A stretch of DNA of 64,000 nucleotides from Rhodosporidiobolus odoratus (Eukaryota > Basidiomycota > Microbotryomycetes > Sporidiobolales > Sporidiobolaceae): assembly GCA_034387635.1 (NCBI GenBank), contig JAOANU010000017.1, positions 744,001 to 808,000 of the forward strand. Direction: 5' to 3'. Made by a program: the position numbers and the translations under genes. The notes under the pieces were generated by a model. The model was not told the origin of the DNA. It worked only from the letters and a program-made list of their open reading frames with translations, and made no database searches. Of this stretch, positions 1 through 12,323 are shown one piece after another (position 1 is the stretch's first letter; each line of letters opens with the position of its first letter).

Positions 1-326
1 TCCTCTGCGAGTAACCTGCGGACGATTTTTTTCTCTGAGGATCGTCTTCAAGTACTGCATCTGTCGACGACGAGAGCGGCGCTTGAGCCACCCGCGCTAC
101 GTAGACTGTCCCAAACCTGTCCTCCAAAACCACCTATGTGCTTACAAACCTGACTTGACAAGATGACCTTCGCAATCTCGCTGGCGCCTTTGACGAGACG
201 AATTCGCTGCGAAGGTTCAGTGAGTGACACTCCGACAGGGGCATGCAGACCTGGAAGTCTTAGAGGCCAAAGCAGATGGGAAAGATGTTCTCAAGAAGGC
301 GCGTCAACGGTGTCTGCTCCTCCTCA
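1..326. other. left edge, no assigned gene
   Basis: No complete gene is visible here. On the minus strand a stretch at about 145-230 reads openly and ends at a plausible splice donor (GTTTGT, about 143-148), so it could be an exon of a gene running off the left edge. No family is recognisable and I could not link it to other exons. Confidence 0.3.
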
Positions 327-1698
327 CTACAGCAGCGTGACCCTTCTTCGCCTAACCCTTCCCCATACTCCACTTGCACCTCCGCTTCCATCATTGTCCC
401 ACCCTCCATCTCCTTCACTCTCACCCGAACCAGCAGTAGGCGCTACCCCACCTTCAACGCCGCCGCCAGTACCGTACGCCTGACCTCCTTCGTCATTCGT
501 CGGGTTCGGTTGGTACTGCTGAGTAGGTTGAACCGCCGCAGCCGTCACCGTTCCTGCCACCAGCGTCGTAGGTTGAGTAGTTGAAATGGTTGCGGAAGAG
601 GAAGATGAGGAAGAAGCCGCAGATTCGGCCGCTGGATTCGCGGTGGATTCCTTATCCTCGCTACTACCTCCCCCAACATGACTAACACCCAACCCAACCC
701 CTATTCCCACTCCCGCACACACCACCAGTGCAAGGATGGCAAGTGAAGTGAGGAGCCATTTCCTTTGCCACAAGGTTCTCTTCTTTTGTCCAGCATTCTT
801 TCCTCCTCGACCTCCTCGGGGGAAACCGACGGTCGGAAGGAAAGACGAACTTCCTTTCTCCCCCTCCCCCTCTTCGCCGTCCGAATAGAACTCATAAGAC
901 CCGCCACTGACCACTTTCCCCATCCCCAGCTTGGAATGACTCTGACTAGAAGAAGCCATCGCTCGAGCCGCGTAAGCATTCCTCGCCGAATGAGGGTTCG
1001 GAGAGGAGATCGATGGAATGGAAACGAACGATCCTCCTCCTCCTCCTCCTCCTCCTCCTCCTCCGCGACCTGATCCTCCTTGATGAGGGTTGAAATAGTG
1101 CGGTCGAGAGGGGTACGCTGCCGCAGCTTTTGCGAGCGAGCCAGTCGATGATGACGAGGTGGGGATTGTGATGGAGAGGGGGAAAGCTGGGGTTAAGGGA
1201 GTGGATTCGGTAATGAGGTGCGAGGAATCGTCAATGTCGGCGGGATAAGAGTGTTGGGAGATGGGCCGGGTGGGGTCTGTGTAGGAGGATGACGTTGGGC
1301 GCGAGGAAGAGGGCGTTGATCTAGATGGTTTGGTAGCGGGAGAAGGATGGGTAGGAGGAGGAGCCGTGGTATTGCGCGGTTGAAGTGCAAGCAAAGAAAC
1401 GTCGTATCCTTCCTGTTTTCCTCCCGCACTCCTCGTTAGTTTCGCTTTCTTTCATGTGACAGAGAGGGAGGCTGACCTGTCTCTCAGCCTGCGTAACCCC
1501 CAACCCCTTAGCCCTATCCAACAACTCCTTCTCCTCACCCCCAATCGGTCCATGCGCACTCAACCGTTTTTGCGCATTCCTCCCGTTCTTCTCAGCTGTA
1601 GAGACGTTCTGCATGCTGATGTCGAGGATGGAAGAAGAGGTCGAGTTGGCTGAATCGGGAGGTGCGAGGAGCGGAGGTGGTGGTTGTGAAGAAGGCAT
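327..1698 (-). CDS. Ser/Gly-rich single-span membrane protein
   Basis: Two exons (1477-1698 and 327-1412) join in phase 0 across a 64-nt intron (donor GTCAGC, acceptor ACAG) to give about 435 residues. I chose the ATG at 1698 because upstream sequence is pyrimidine-rich leader with no better start. The protein is low in complexity: proline/serine-rich N-terminus, a polyglycine run from a CCT repeat at about 1033-1063, a basic stretch (KKRTLWQRKW), then one strong hydrophobic segment at roughly residues 295-320. A Ser/Thr/Gly-rich tail follows the hydrophobic segment. There is no N-terminal signal peptide, so a type II topology with the Ser/Thr-rich tail outside the cytosol is an inference. 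Such architecture is common in fungal cell-wall or plasma-membrane proteins, but I recognise no named family. Confidence 0.6.
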
Positions 1699-2072
1699 GC
1701 GACTGAGCAAGCGGGACGGGTGGGCTACAGAGGGCGTAGAGTGCGCGTGCTATGTCTTCGTCGCTCGTACACTGTGGACACGCAAGAGGCGGCAAAGAGG
1801 AAGAAGTGTTGATCCACGAGAAGAAATCGAAAAACGGAATGTCCGTGGGCGAGAAGAGGAGGCGGTGTCCGGTTGCAGTGCGTGGGGATAGGAGGCGGAG
1901 TATGAGACGACGACGGCCGTTGTTCTCCCTCGTCCGTGTGTGTGGAGGTCTGCAGAGGAAGTACAAGCGAGGATCAGTTCGCCATTGTGCAACGGAAGAG
2001 CGCAGAAGAAAGAGGCGGACCTTCCCAAATCGACCCTCTCCCTCCGGCACACCCGTCCACCACACGCCTAGA

Positions 2073-3105
2073 TCAAGCATCTAACTGCATGATCAACACA
2101 AACAATGCGACAAACAACCCCCCACACACGACCCCCAACAGAACGACCGTATCCCCACTTGTCCTGAACTCTCGACCCCAGAGGCGTTCGCTCGCTTTCT
2201 GCTTCGGCTTTGGGCTCGAAGTTGGCGGACTTTGAGAGGCGGGATCCGCAACGGAGGATGAAGTAGGGCGATAAGAGTCTGTAACGACCGAGGAACGGGG
2301 GGAGCGGTGGCGGGGCGAGTCAGAAAATCTCAAAGGGGCGGGCCGGACAGGAAAGATGAGGTGGAGACGCACCCGCAAAATCGTGATCGCTTCTCCGGCG
2401 GCGGTATGTGGCGATAACCAGGAGGAGAACGGCGAGGATGACGTAGACTAGAGCGACTGTTATCCCAGAGCGAGAGTCAGCTTAAGTGGTGTACTCGGCT
2501 GGTCGAGTGTAGCCTGGAGGTGTCGCGACGAAAGAGGGAAGGGAGCGAGAGGGGGTAGCATCGTGTCACACACGATGGCAAGGTAGAGAGAGAAAAGGAG
2601 AGCTGGAACAGCATCGCAGGGAGATGGACGTACTCCGTGCAAATTCCGGTGTGAAGAGCTTGAGCACGAGCAGTGCATAACCGAGGTTTGCTGCCGTACG
2701 TAAGGTACGTCAGCATGCTCTTCGCCATTCCAAGGACGAGCTCATCTGCAGGCGTTTGCATGCCAAGCAGGCTCGAAAGAAAGAAGGTGGGTAGAAACAC
2801 GCACCCAAAGCGGTTCTGGTGTACGCGCCTGCCCAGCGGAAGGAGCGAGTCAGCCGCTTGACTCTTAGGTGAAGCAAGATATCAGTACTTGCCGTCAAAG
2901 GTTCTCTGCCTAGCTCTCAACTCGACGACTTCGTCGACATCCTCCTCTACCACCCAACTGCTTCTCCGGTGACCTGCGCGTGAGCTAGCCGTCAGCGTGC
3001 CCACTCGCATAGGATGGACCGAGAGCGCGCACCTCGATAGCGGCGTTGTTTCCGCTTCGGCGGAGGGTTCGAGAGGCGGAGGTGAGCGGTTTGTTCAGTT
3101 TCCAT
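2073..3105 (-). CDS. DUF202 family membrane protein
   Basis: Reading from the ATG at 3105, at least six short exons join into a protein of roughly 200 residues. The N-terminus is basic and cytosolic-looking (ending KRKQRRYR). An acidic patch and the motif RQRTFDGKAYTRTALG follow. Then come three hydrophobic segments: GYALLVLKLF (about 2650-2690), VALVYVILAVLLLVIATYRR (about 2400-2465) and VVLLGVVCGGLFVALFVLIM near the C-terminus. The RTALG motif followed by three membrane spans is the signature of DUF202, small membrane proteins of fungi and bacteria whose domain also occurs in vacuolar transporter chaperone subunits. The biochemical role of stand-alone members is not established. Exon boundaries are read by eye and the two middle junctions are least certain. 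Confidence 0.7.
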
Positions 3106-3591
3106 TGCGAGGACACGGGCGGAGGGTGCGGGCAGATCGATAGGAGGGCTTATAGAGTACTGGAGTGGCTTGATTGGCGGCGGAGGGAGTTCGACGGTTG
3201 CGAGATGAGGAGGGAGATGGGAGATGAGGTCAAGGTGGTCGAAAGGGGAGAAGCACTGGAGGGTGAGCAGGGTGGAAGGAAGACGTCGGTGCTGTCGAGA
3301 CGAGTATCAGCTCAGCTGTCGTGCCAGTGTCGCAATTGCTGGAGAGCTAATCGTCATCTTCGTTATCCGTCACTTTCAAGTTCCTCATCATTTCTTTCTT
3401 CTGTTCTCCCTCATCCTGATTCTGACTACATACACACGTACAAGCACCGCAAGTCCTCTACTCATCCATGGATACCCTTTTCCTACCGTCTGACTACTAA
3501 CTCGCTGATCTATCTCCCGCCTCCACTTTCTTCCCCTTCAAGTTCTCCCTTCACCTTCCCACTCTCGCTCTCCCTCCTCACAGTCACGACC

Positions 3592-5370
3592 ATGCCAGCC
3601 ATCTCCTCCAACTCATTCGTGCTCCTCACCGGCGCATCAGGCTTCCTCGCCGCCCGTACGTCTCTCCCTCCACTATTCCTTCCCCCACTGAGTCTGCCCT
3701 TACTTCTACCTCCGCTCACCCATCCTCAACACGCAGACATCGCACACCAGCTCCTTTCCCGCGGCTTCCGCGTCCGTGGCACAGTCCGCTCCGAGGCCAA
3801 GGGGAAATACCTCGACGACCTTTTCCAAAAAGACGGGTTGAACAAGGATAACAAGTGGGAGTGGGTCATTGTCGAGGACGTTGAACAGGAGGGCGCATTT
3901 GATGAGGCTGTCAAGGGGGTGGATGCCGTGCTTCACACCGGTGCGTGCTTATACTCCCTCGCTTCCCCACTTGGCTTGCATCCTTGCCCCTTTGTGTCGT
4001 GTCATTTTGGGCTGAAACTCTTGCATGTGCGGCATCCAGCTTCGCCCTTCCACTTCCGCGTCAATGACCCTCACAAGGATCTCATCAACCCCGCCGTCAA
4101 CGGGACCCTGAGCGCGCTCAAGGCGGCCAAGAAGGAGAAGGGAGTCAAGAGGGTCGTCATTACTGCGTCGTTTGTACGTGCAGGCTCCCTCTGTCCTGGT
4201 CCTGTTTCGTCTGTGGGATATGAGTGTGTGAAACTGACTTGTGGGGCTTGGTTTGACGGGGACAGGCTTCGGTTGTTAGCCCTTATGATCCGGTTTACAC
4301 CTTTACGGAAAAGTGCGTCTTCTTTCTCTGTCTCCTTCCATTCCTCCCGTCCTCCCTTCCCGACCCGCATATTCCGCTGACTGACTGACCTCGCGTTCTC
4401 TTCAGGGACTGGAACGAGTACTCCCCCGCCCAAGTCGAACAACACGGCGCTCAAACCGAGCCAGGGCAATCCTACCGCGCCTCCAAGACGCTCGCCGAAC
4501 GCGCCGCTTGGAAGTTCATCGAGCAAGAGAAACCCGGTTTCGATATCACGACCGTTAACCCGCCTTTGATCTATGGTCCGATTATTCATCAGTGCGAGAG
4601 TGCGGACAAGTTGAACACTTCGGTTAACAAGTTGCGTCTGCGTCCTCTATGCCTCACTCTAACCCCATCTCGACCGATGTTAACATACGCTAACTCGCCT
4701 CCTCCTGGTTCACAGCTTCTACAACTTCCTCCTCGGGACCAAATCGGCCGAAGACGCCCAAACTGGGTTTGGGTCGTTCGTTGACGTCAGGGATGTGGCC
4801 AAGATTCATATCGAGGCGCTCGTGACTGAAGAGGCCGGGAATGAGAGGTTCTTGGTTTCCCACTGTAAGTCTCTTCTTCTGCTTCCTCTTCCTCTGCCAT
4901 CAAGCTCCCCCCACGCGGCCCGCTCTCTCCGTTTGCTTGGGCTTCTTTTTCTCGGCTGACGCTTCCCAAACAATATTACCACCGCGCTCGTACCCTCTCT
5001 CCCTCGCCCGCACGCAGCCGACTCATCCTACCAACCCCTCCTAGACCTCTTCTTCTCCTCCGCCCCCCAACCCCTCCTATCTTCCTTCCCCAACGCGCAA
5101 AAAGGTATTCCCGGCAAGGAGAAACCTAAGCAGAACGTGATTGATGCCGGAAAGGCTAGGAGGGTGTTTGGGTGGACGCCGGTGGACCCTAAGGAAACTA
5201 TGTACGTTTTGACTTTTTTCTTTCCTTTCTCTGGATTTGATTCTTGGGCGTTCGGCCTTGGGTTGTCATTGCGATTGCGATGGGCATGGCTGATGTGACT
5301 ACTTGGGTGCAGTATCGATATGGCCCAGTCTCTTGCGGATTACCAGAAGAAGTGGGAGGCGGCCAAGTGA
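3592..5370 (+). CDS. GRE2-like NADPH-dependent reductase (extended SDR)
   Basis: About seven exons encode an extended short-chain dehydrogenase/reductase of roughly 340 residues. The ATG at 3592 follows a pyrimidine-rich leader. The dinucleotide-binding motif TGASGFLAA is split by the first intron (donor after about 3656, acceptor before about 3739). Then come RGTVRS, an NADPH-preference-like arginine region, the internal motif VNGTLSALKAAK, VVITAS, and the catalytic YRASK (about 4473-4487), followed by NPPLIYGP. The protein ends LADYQKKWEAAK. This order matches the yeast Gre2 methylglyoxal/isovaleraldehyde reductase and the related cinnamoyl-CoA reductase-like group. Substrate cannot be read from sequence. 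Cytosolic location is inferred from the lack of targeting signals. No defect was seen. Confidence 0.85.
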
Positions 5371-5890
5371 GCAAGTACAAACGCAGGCATGACGATTTCC
5401 GAACAGAGGAATGGAAAGAAGCAGTATTGGTCGTTTACGTAGCGTCAGCGCTAGGCATGCAGCAGGAAGAGAACGCTGGCGCCAGCTTTGCCTGCCGCGA
5501 GATTCTGATCGCAACTAGCTGACCAGCTGGGGGGTTTCGCCGCGTCTTGCGACTCGTTCTCTGTTAGCTCTCTGCGCTGCGCAGAGCGGGCACGAGCACA
5601 ACCGGCAGTCGTAGACCCCTGATTGGCTCGGAAGCAGGCTTTCACGCTCATCTCTTTGAGTTTGGTTTGCCGTTGCCGGTGAGGTCAATTTGAACATTTT
5701 CTCGCTTTCCCCTCTCCCTCTCTTCCTTGTTCTCCTTCCTCCCCAGCCTACCTAGCCACTCGCAGTCGATACTTTTAATCGCAAGCTACTCGCCCCTTCC
5801 CCTTTCGCTCCTCCAAACCTGCACGCCCGCTCGTCCCTGAGTCGACTTCTTCCCACCCTTCCCGAGAAAAACACTCGAACTCAGAGCACG

Positions 5891-8044
5891 ATGGCCCCTC
5901 TCCCCGGTCCTCGTTCCTACGCCGCCGCTACTTCAGCCTACTCTCCCCCAGATGCCGTCCAACCCAAACCCTCCACCGCTCTTCTAGACTCGGCTCAACC
6001 AGCTAACCAACACCTCCTCAACGCCAAACAGTTGGCCGTGGTCAACCACCAGAGTATCCCTGATGACGCTCAGAAGAGTCCTCCGCCCAGGTACGAGGGC
6101 GGGGATGAGGATAGGGAGGAGGAAGAGGGGAGCGATGAGGAGGGAATGGTCGGGGAAGAGGGAGAGGGACCGGGTGCGCCGTTTCCTACCAGGATTAAGG
6201 GGGTTAGGGGGATGAGGGAGGGGCAGGTGGAGGTTAGGGAGATGGAGGAGAAGTTGGCTCAGCCTTGTACGTCGGCCTCGCCTTCTTTTGCGCCGACGAT
6301 CCTTGTTCTTTCCTTTCCTTTCCTTTTCTTTTCCTTCTTTCCGGTTTCCTTCGCTCCTCAAGCTCTAGAGCCGCGAACTTTCACTCTTGTGATTCGACTG
6401 ATCTTAACTTCCTATCTCCTCCACACCCTCCCGCTGTCGCTGGTCCTTCCCTCTCCTCCTTTGCCCTTCAATTCCATCCTCTCCTGACGCGCGATTTAGA
6501 CATCCCCCGCGCCAACCTCGCCGCCACGCCTGAGGCGCCCTTTGGAACTCAAGCGGGCGGTTGGGCGGAGAAGCACAAGCACGAGAGCGTGTTGCAGCAG
6601 CATGTGGCGTTTTGGGACAAGGTTCGTTTTCCGTTCTCTTCGTATGCGGACGCTCGGCTCTTTCTGCCTCGGTCCCACTGTAGAGCATCGCTGCCAGCTC
6701 AGTGTGTGTTCGTCCTGCGCTGGGGCGGAGAAGACGAGACTGACTTGACCCTTCTTACCTTTTCTCCGGCTGCTCCTCCACCCGACGATACAAATACCGC
6801 AGGACCAGGACGGCGTCATCTACCCCTTCGACATCTTCAAAGGGTTCCACGAGCTCGGCTATTCTTTCCCTATCTGCATCGCTGCCGTCTTGTACGTCCT
6901 TCATTCCCCTGCTTTTCTCGCCCAGAGTCTACCCGACAAAATTCGCTGTTGACACCCTTCACCTTCGGTACGGGGGATCAATCTCAGCATCATTTGTCCC
7001 CTCTTTTGCCTCTTCACGTTCGAGAACGTGTGGCAGCTGGTATTTGGTGGGATTAGCGTGAGAAACATTCACAGGGCTAAGCATGTGCGTTTGTTTTCCC
7101 TTGTCTTTGGTTAGTCTGGCAAAGACTTGCTTACGAGCCGATGAAGCAATACAGGGGTCCGACACGGGTGTCTATGATGCTGAGGGGCGTTTTGTACCCG
7201 CCAAGTTTGAGGCTATCTTTGCTAGGTTCGTCCTACTCTTCCTTGCTGTCGTCTTCCGCGACCCCTTCACCGACGATGGAGACGCTTCATCTCCTCTCTA
7301 CTGTCGTATGCAGGCACGACAAGGGCAACAAAGGCGGCCTCACGTTCGTCGAGGGGTTGAAGGTGCTTTCTTTGCTATAACCATTCGCAGCGTGGTCGCT
7401 TACTTTCTTCCCTTCACCACGTCGGCTCCATCGCCGCGCTGCTCTACAGATGATCCACCGCAACCGCAACGTCCTTGACCCCGTTGGCTGGTCTGCCGAG
7501 TTCTTCGAGTTGCTCGCTAGTGCGTCTTTTTCTGCCTAGCGTTGCTTTCCGTTTCTACCTCAGACAGTAAGGTGAGCTGTTTCTCGATGCTGAGGTTCTC
7601 CGCGCAGCCTACATCCTCATTTGGCCGAAGGACGGTGTGATGAGGAAGGAGGATTGGAGGACGGTTTATGATGTGCGTTGCTTTCCCTTGACCGCCCCTT
7701 TTCGTCTCGTACTGTGTCACAGCTGCCGCAGTACAGCGCGGAGCTGCCTCGCTTTGTACGCAGCAAACTGACCAGCCTCTCTTCCGCCGCTCCCTTCTAC
7801 GCCTGCACTCTCTTCTCCCTGTTCCTTTGTGTGGTCACCCTTCCCTCATCTGCAGGGATCCATCTTCTTCTCGATCGCCGAACGCGAACGTCACCGCCAC
7901 GCCAACCACGCCTGGTTCATCGACTTGATCCCCATCCTCCCCGGGTTGTTCAAGGAGAATCGCGCGGCGCCTGAACCCACCCCTGGGCATGAGATCAGCT
8001 CGAGACACAAGCATGGGAGAGGTGTGAGTCATGGTGAGACTTGA
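5891..8044 (+). CDS. caleosin (lipid-droplet peroxygenase family)
   Basis: Several exons from the ATG at 5891 encode a caleosin. A proline-rich and strongly acidic N-terminal region of about 115 residues precedes the core. The core contains a single EF-hand (DQDGVIYPFDIFKGFHELGY, about 6802-6865), a central hydrophobic stretch that is the expected membrane anchor (about 6985-7060), and the family signature HGSDTGVYDAEGRFVP (about 7152-7205). Near the C-terminus are the conserved WPKDG block (about 7621-7640) and a tail ending in a His/Arg-rich segment. Caleosins are calcium-binding haem peroxygenases on lipid droplets and ER. The long acidic leader is unlike short plant caleosins. An oleaginous yeast would be a natural setting. 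No break was seen. Confidence 0.85.
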
Positions 8045-8258
8045 TGTGTCAAGTTGGGAGGATGGGACGGCGGGTGTTGCTTGAACTTGTTTTTTTCTTC
8101 TTCCTGCCTCTCTTTCTCCCTGTCTCTGTCATCGTGGTCCTCGCCTTTGCTTGCGCACATAGGGCGCCTGTGCATATGTACACGCCCATCCCCTCAGTTC
8201 TGCACATAGAACCTCTCACATCGCTTGCATTTCCAGCTGTTCATTGTAACCGTCTCGC

Positions 8259-8272
8259 TTGACCTTCTCAAT
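8259..8272 (+). promoter_or_regulatory. shared upstream 14-mer (Hsp70 copy 1)
   Basis: TTGACCTTCTCAAT lies 289 bp before the ATG at 8548. The same 13-14-mer occurs upstream of family members B, C, G and H at similar distances. Its role (factor site, initiator or leader element) is inferred only from position and recurrence. Confidence 0.6.
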
Positions 8273-8459
8273 CCTGAACTTGTCAGTGGCTCGCCTCTCG
8301 CTGACGGCGGCTGGAGCGCTACCACCTCCGAGCTCGCATGATCTTACAGCGTGCTCTGCCCACCCTCAGCACGCCGCAAGGTAACTTATCCTCGACGTCA
8401 ACGTTCAGTCAACTCCCGATCAGCCTCACTTTTTCGATATGTTTTTCCTCCGACCGCCT

Positions 8460-8465
8460 CCGCGG
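8460..8465. promoter_or_regulatory. CCGCGG box (Hsp70 copy 1)
   Basis: The palindrome CCGCGG lies 88 bp before the ATG at 8548, in the same window as the boxes upstream of the family members. CGG half-sites are typical of fungal Zn(II)2Cys6 regulators; that assignment is inference. Confidence 0.45.
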
Positions 8466-8547
8466 AGTCCCTCCCTTCGCTCCTCTGGCTCACGGTTCCA
8501 CCTCAACTCACGCCCCCGCACGCTTGAACAGACACGACCTCGGCAGG

Positions 8548-11500
8548 ATGAAGAAGATCTTCTCTACGCGACGGAGCAAGACGCCCAACACCCCCGGCGC
8601 CGGTGGAGGGTACGGGAATGGACATCAACAGGGAACTTCCATGGGGGATGCTAGTCTACCACCTTCGCTCGCTGGACATTTTGGTGCGTGACTCGTCCAT
8701 CCTGCCTCCCTCAGCGAAGCTCGTGCACTGATCCGCTACCCTCGTTGCGGCGATGTTATGTAGCTACGTCCCCACCCCCCTCTTCCTCCGAAGCGCCCGG
8801 CTCCGGCCTAGGTGGTCTAATCAAACCCAAACCAACCTACGGTTCTCCTTCTCCAACGCTGCATCAACCTCTCCCGTCAATCACTCCAGCTCCTCCAGCT
8901 ATTCCCGTACCATATCCTACACCTCCAACAACTATTTCTACAGTCTCTCCGTCGAGGATCATGAGTCCTTCGACGGGAATCAGTACGGGGATGATTGATA
9001 ATGTGGGAGCGACTATGCCGATGGGTCAGCAAGTCATTGGAGGTGCAGGAGTGGGAGGAGGACAGAGTCCGTCGACTCCGAGGGTTGCGGAACCTGATGC
9101 GGCTCCTGGAGGGGATTTGGAGGGGAAGTTGAGTGTAGGGTGCGTATTACTATGTCAGCTCACGAGTCGCGCTAAGCTGATCGAGCTTGTACGTATACAG
9201 AATCGACTTTGGGTCCGTCCCTTTCTTTTCTCTCTCTTCTCTCTCTCCGAGCTCACGTGTGCTGCGTGCATGCTGATGAAGGCTAAATTGGTGCGCGCAG
9301 TACGACCTTCTCTGGTGTAGCTTTCGGCTCGAATCGTTACATGGGAGGATCCGTACGCCAAATCCTGAATTGGCCGGGAAGTTATGAGACGTTTAGGAAA
9401 GGTTCGTCTCGCTCCTTCTGTTCCTTCCCACTCTGCCTTGCCGTCATCCTCTCATACTGATGTGGGCAGAGGGGATATCACCCTGCAGTCCCTACGTGTA
9501 TCGCTTATTACCAACCTGATCCTTCCGCTGAGGCAATCATTGTGGCTTGGGGGATTGAGGCCAAGGCAATGACGGTCAGGGAAGGGTTCTACAAGTGCGT
9601 CGCCGCTCTTACCTTACTATATTTGGAGCTGGGTGAAGGAACTGACCTCACGACGTGGTTCTCTCGGATGGTAGAATCGAATGGTTCAAGCTCTTCCTCG
9701 ATCCTTCCGGTCCGCTTTCCCTCCTTCCCCCTCTCTACCTCTCTCACTCCTACTAAACTGTCCCCACTTGATTCTCTATAGTCCTACGAGAAGGTCGTCT
9801 CGCCGCCTCAGCCCGACTACCCGACCTTCCTTATGGCAAACAGCCGATCGACGTCGTGACGGACTTCTTGAGCTGTCTGTGGAAATACGCCAAAGAGAGG
9901 ATCACGGAGGAGATTGGGTCTGTGGCAGATTTGGGTATGTCTTACCCTCCCTTCCTCTCTTTCTTCTCGGTCGAGGGAAACGAGCTGACCAGCTGGTGCG
10001 CGAGTCTGCAGAGGCGGCGGATGTAATCCTTACGGTTCCTGCGGCGTGGGATGCTGCGGGATGTGGGATCATGAGGGAGGCGGCGATCAAGGCGGGGATG
10101 GTTCAGGCGGCACGAGGTGGCGATAGGAATTGGAGGGATAGGTTGAGGATCATCACGTACGTCTCGTCTGTCGGGCTTCCAAGCTCTGTCCCAATCCCAA
10201 TGCCAAGTGTTAGCTCACTGTTCCTCACGCTCTTTGTATCTCCAGCGAGCCCGAAGCCGCCGCCATCCATGCCTCGACCCTCTCCACCCTCCTGAAACTC
10301 CGCGCCTCCCAATCCTTCATTATTTGCGACGCTGGAGGTGGAACTGTCGATACTGCCGCCTACAAACTCATCGGGCAATTGTCTCAGCTCGAGATTGCCG
10401 AGATGTGTGCGAGGACTGGAGCAAATTGCGGAAGTCTGTTTTTGGATTTGAGGTTCGAGGCGCTAGTCAAGAGCTTGTGCGTGCTTTCTTCCCTTCTGTT
10501 TCCTTCGCGGAACGTAAAAGGCGTGGCAGAGTAGACGCATGTGCTGATGCTGATCCTGTGCTTATGGGCAGACTTCGCAATCACCCCGTCCACCTTGACG
10601 AGGCTTCCTTGCTGGCTTTCCGCCACTCATTCGCCGAATGCGACAAGCTCATGTACCGTGGCGAGCCAGACGACTGTGAGTCATACGGTCCCTCTTCCCT
10701 TTGCGCCGCTGTCCCCCAGTTTGGACCACTTCGCTGGGTTCGAGAGGACTATTCGCTGGGACGAGTGAGACTGACTCGCTTCTTTGTATTCGCAGCTACC
10801 TTCTTCCGTTTCAACTGCTTCAATATTGAGGACTCGCATGACCCGGAATGTGGACTGGAGTGGGGTGAATTGGTTATCCCTGGGTCGGTATTGCGGAGGG
10901 ACGTGTTTGACCCGGTTGTCGGTGCGTTTTCGCCCTTCTCTGCCCTTTCGAGGTCGAGCCTACAGGGCGTCACCTCGAGAAGCTGCGGTATCGGGACGCT
11001 GACACTCTCTCTCGCATGCGCAGAACAAGTCCTCGAAATTATCGAAGTTCAACTCAACAAAACCCCGCAAAAATCCGTCAGCGCCCTCATTCTCGTTGGC
11101 GGTTTCGCCGCTTCAGAGTACCTCAACGCTCGAGTGTACGAAGCCTTCAACAAACGCATTGGGATCATCGCTAGGCCGAGGGATACCGATGTTGCGACGT
11201 TGCAGGGCGCGGCGAGATATGGGTTGGGGCTAATCAGCGGTCGACCAGCGGTATCGTCGGTCATTTCGCCGAGGAGTTATATCATGAAGGTGTGCTTGTC
11301 CTTCATTTTCCTCATTCGCATTAAAGGAAGACTGGCGTACAAATTGGGCTGACCTTTTCAACCTTCTGAACCTGGTCCCGTCTTCGCTGTTTCTCGACGA
11401 CGTGCAGTGCAAGCTTCCGGCGGAAGAGCAGGACCGGTATCAACGACCTGGATTCATCACTCGAAACGACGCTGGCGTCGAGGTTTGCGAAAACAGGCTG

Positions 11501-12088
11501 AGCTACCTCGTGGCCAAGGGCGGTAAGTCTCCTCCTTTCATTCCGCACAGCTACCTGTGCTTGCCCACTCTCTCTCCCGTCCGCCACTGACGCCATGCGT
11601 GTTCAGCCGTCGTCCGCAAGGGTCAGCGTCTCCAATCTCGGTACTGCAAATACTCTCGAGGACCGCAAGACTGCATGTTCACCGCGGTGCTTTACGTCTG
11701 CGACGACGACAAAATTTACCGCTACACGGACGAGGGTGAGATCGGTGCGTCGTCTCCCATAGCTTGGCGCTAGTGCGCTCGGACCGTACTGACTGTCGAA
11801 CTATCTCCGTCATACCAGTTGAGCTGTTGAGGTGGACGGTCGACCTCAGCCCGCTACCTCAGTTCCAGTACCTTGCTCAAAGCGGAGTCGGTGCAGGTTA
11901 CGTCGAATTCTACCTCAACTTGGCTTTGGACGCAGCAGAGGTCATCGGTTCGTCCTTTCCCAGCCTTAGCCTCTTCACAATATGCACAACCTGATCCTGG
12001 GTTTCTCGGCTGTGTTCCAGGTATGCTGGTGACTGACGAGGGGGAAGAAGTAGGAAGGGCGACTTTTGAATTCGTAAACCAGGCGTAG
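8548..12088 (+). CDS. HSPA12-like Hsp70 ATPase (copy 1)
   Basis: About 14 exons encode an actin-like ATPase of the HSPA12/atypical Hsp70 group. A disordered Pro/Ser/Gly N-terminus of about 200 residues is followed by the nucleotide-binding domain. Phosphate-1 motif IDFGTTFSGVAFGS spans an intron (about 9199 and 9300-9330). VPTCIAYY is at about 9490. TVPAAWDA is at about 10030. The phosphate-2 motif CDAGGGTVDTAAY is at about 10329-10367. The adenosine motif LVGGFAASEYL is at about 11092-11124. The substrate-binding half is short and divergent, as in HSPA12 proteins, ending ATFEFVNQA. It is followed 235 bp later, on the same strand, by family member A, and it shares promoter elements with the family. 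No break was seen, and a second paralogue lies at 44432-48940. Confidence 0.85.
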
Positions 12089-12210
12089 GATCCGGACTAT
12101 AGTTTTGTCGGTGTTGTATCGAGCAGATTCCCTTCGCCTTGTGTCATTTCGCAAAGGTACAGCCCCTTCTGCCAACTGCTTGATGTTTGAGGGCGGTGAA
12201 GTCCGCCACT

Positions 12211-12216
12211 CCGCGG
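12211..12216. promoter_or_regulatory. CCGCGG box (member A)
   Basis: CCGCGG lies 113 bp before the ATG of member A. No copy of the upstream 14-mer is seen for A; that distance would fall inside the preceding Hsp70 gene. Confidence 0.4.
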
Positions 12217-12323
12217 AATGCTTGCGACAAGCGGAATAGCCGTGGGCGTATCGGTAGCTCCTTTCTTCTTCTTTCTTTCCCAACTCTCTCTCTCCCTCTT
12301 TACCCACGCCGCAATTCTAGTCC

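Larger units (their letters stand above)
8045..8547 (+). promoter_or_regulatory. upstream region of the first HSPA12-like gene
   Basis: This 500-bp gap holds the terminator side of the caleosin gene and the promoter of the Hsp70-like gene at 8548. It contains two elements that recur upstream of the unknown family: TTGACCTTCTCAAT at 8259-8272 and TCCGCGGA at 8459-8466. No other coding exon was seen. Confidence 0.55.

Noticed and set aside
1592..2080. minus-strand 162-codon ORF between the first two genes
   Set aside because: Its ATG overlaps the stop of the DUF202 gene, and the sequence is pyrimidine-rich leader of the downstream gene.
11340..11375. another copy of the upstream motif (GACCTTTTCAACCTTC)
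   Set aside because: It lies inside an intron of the Hsp70-like gene, differs at a core base, and precedes no start codon.
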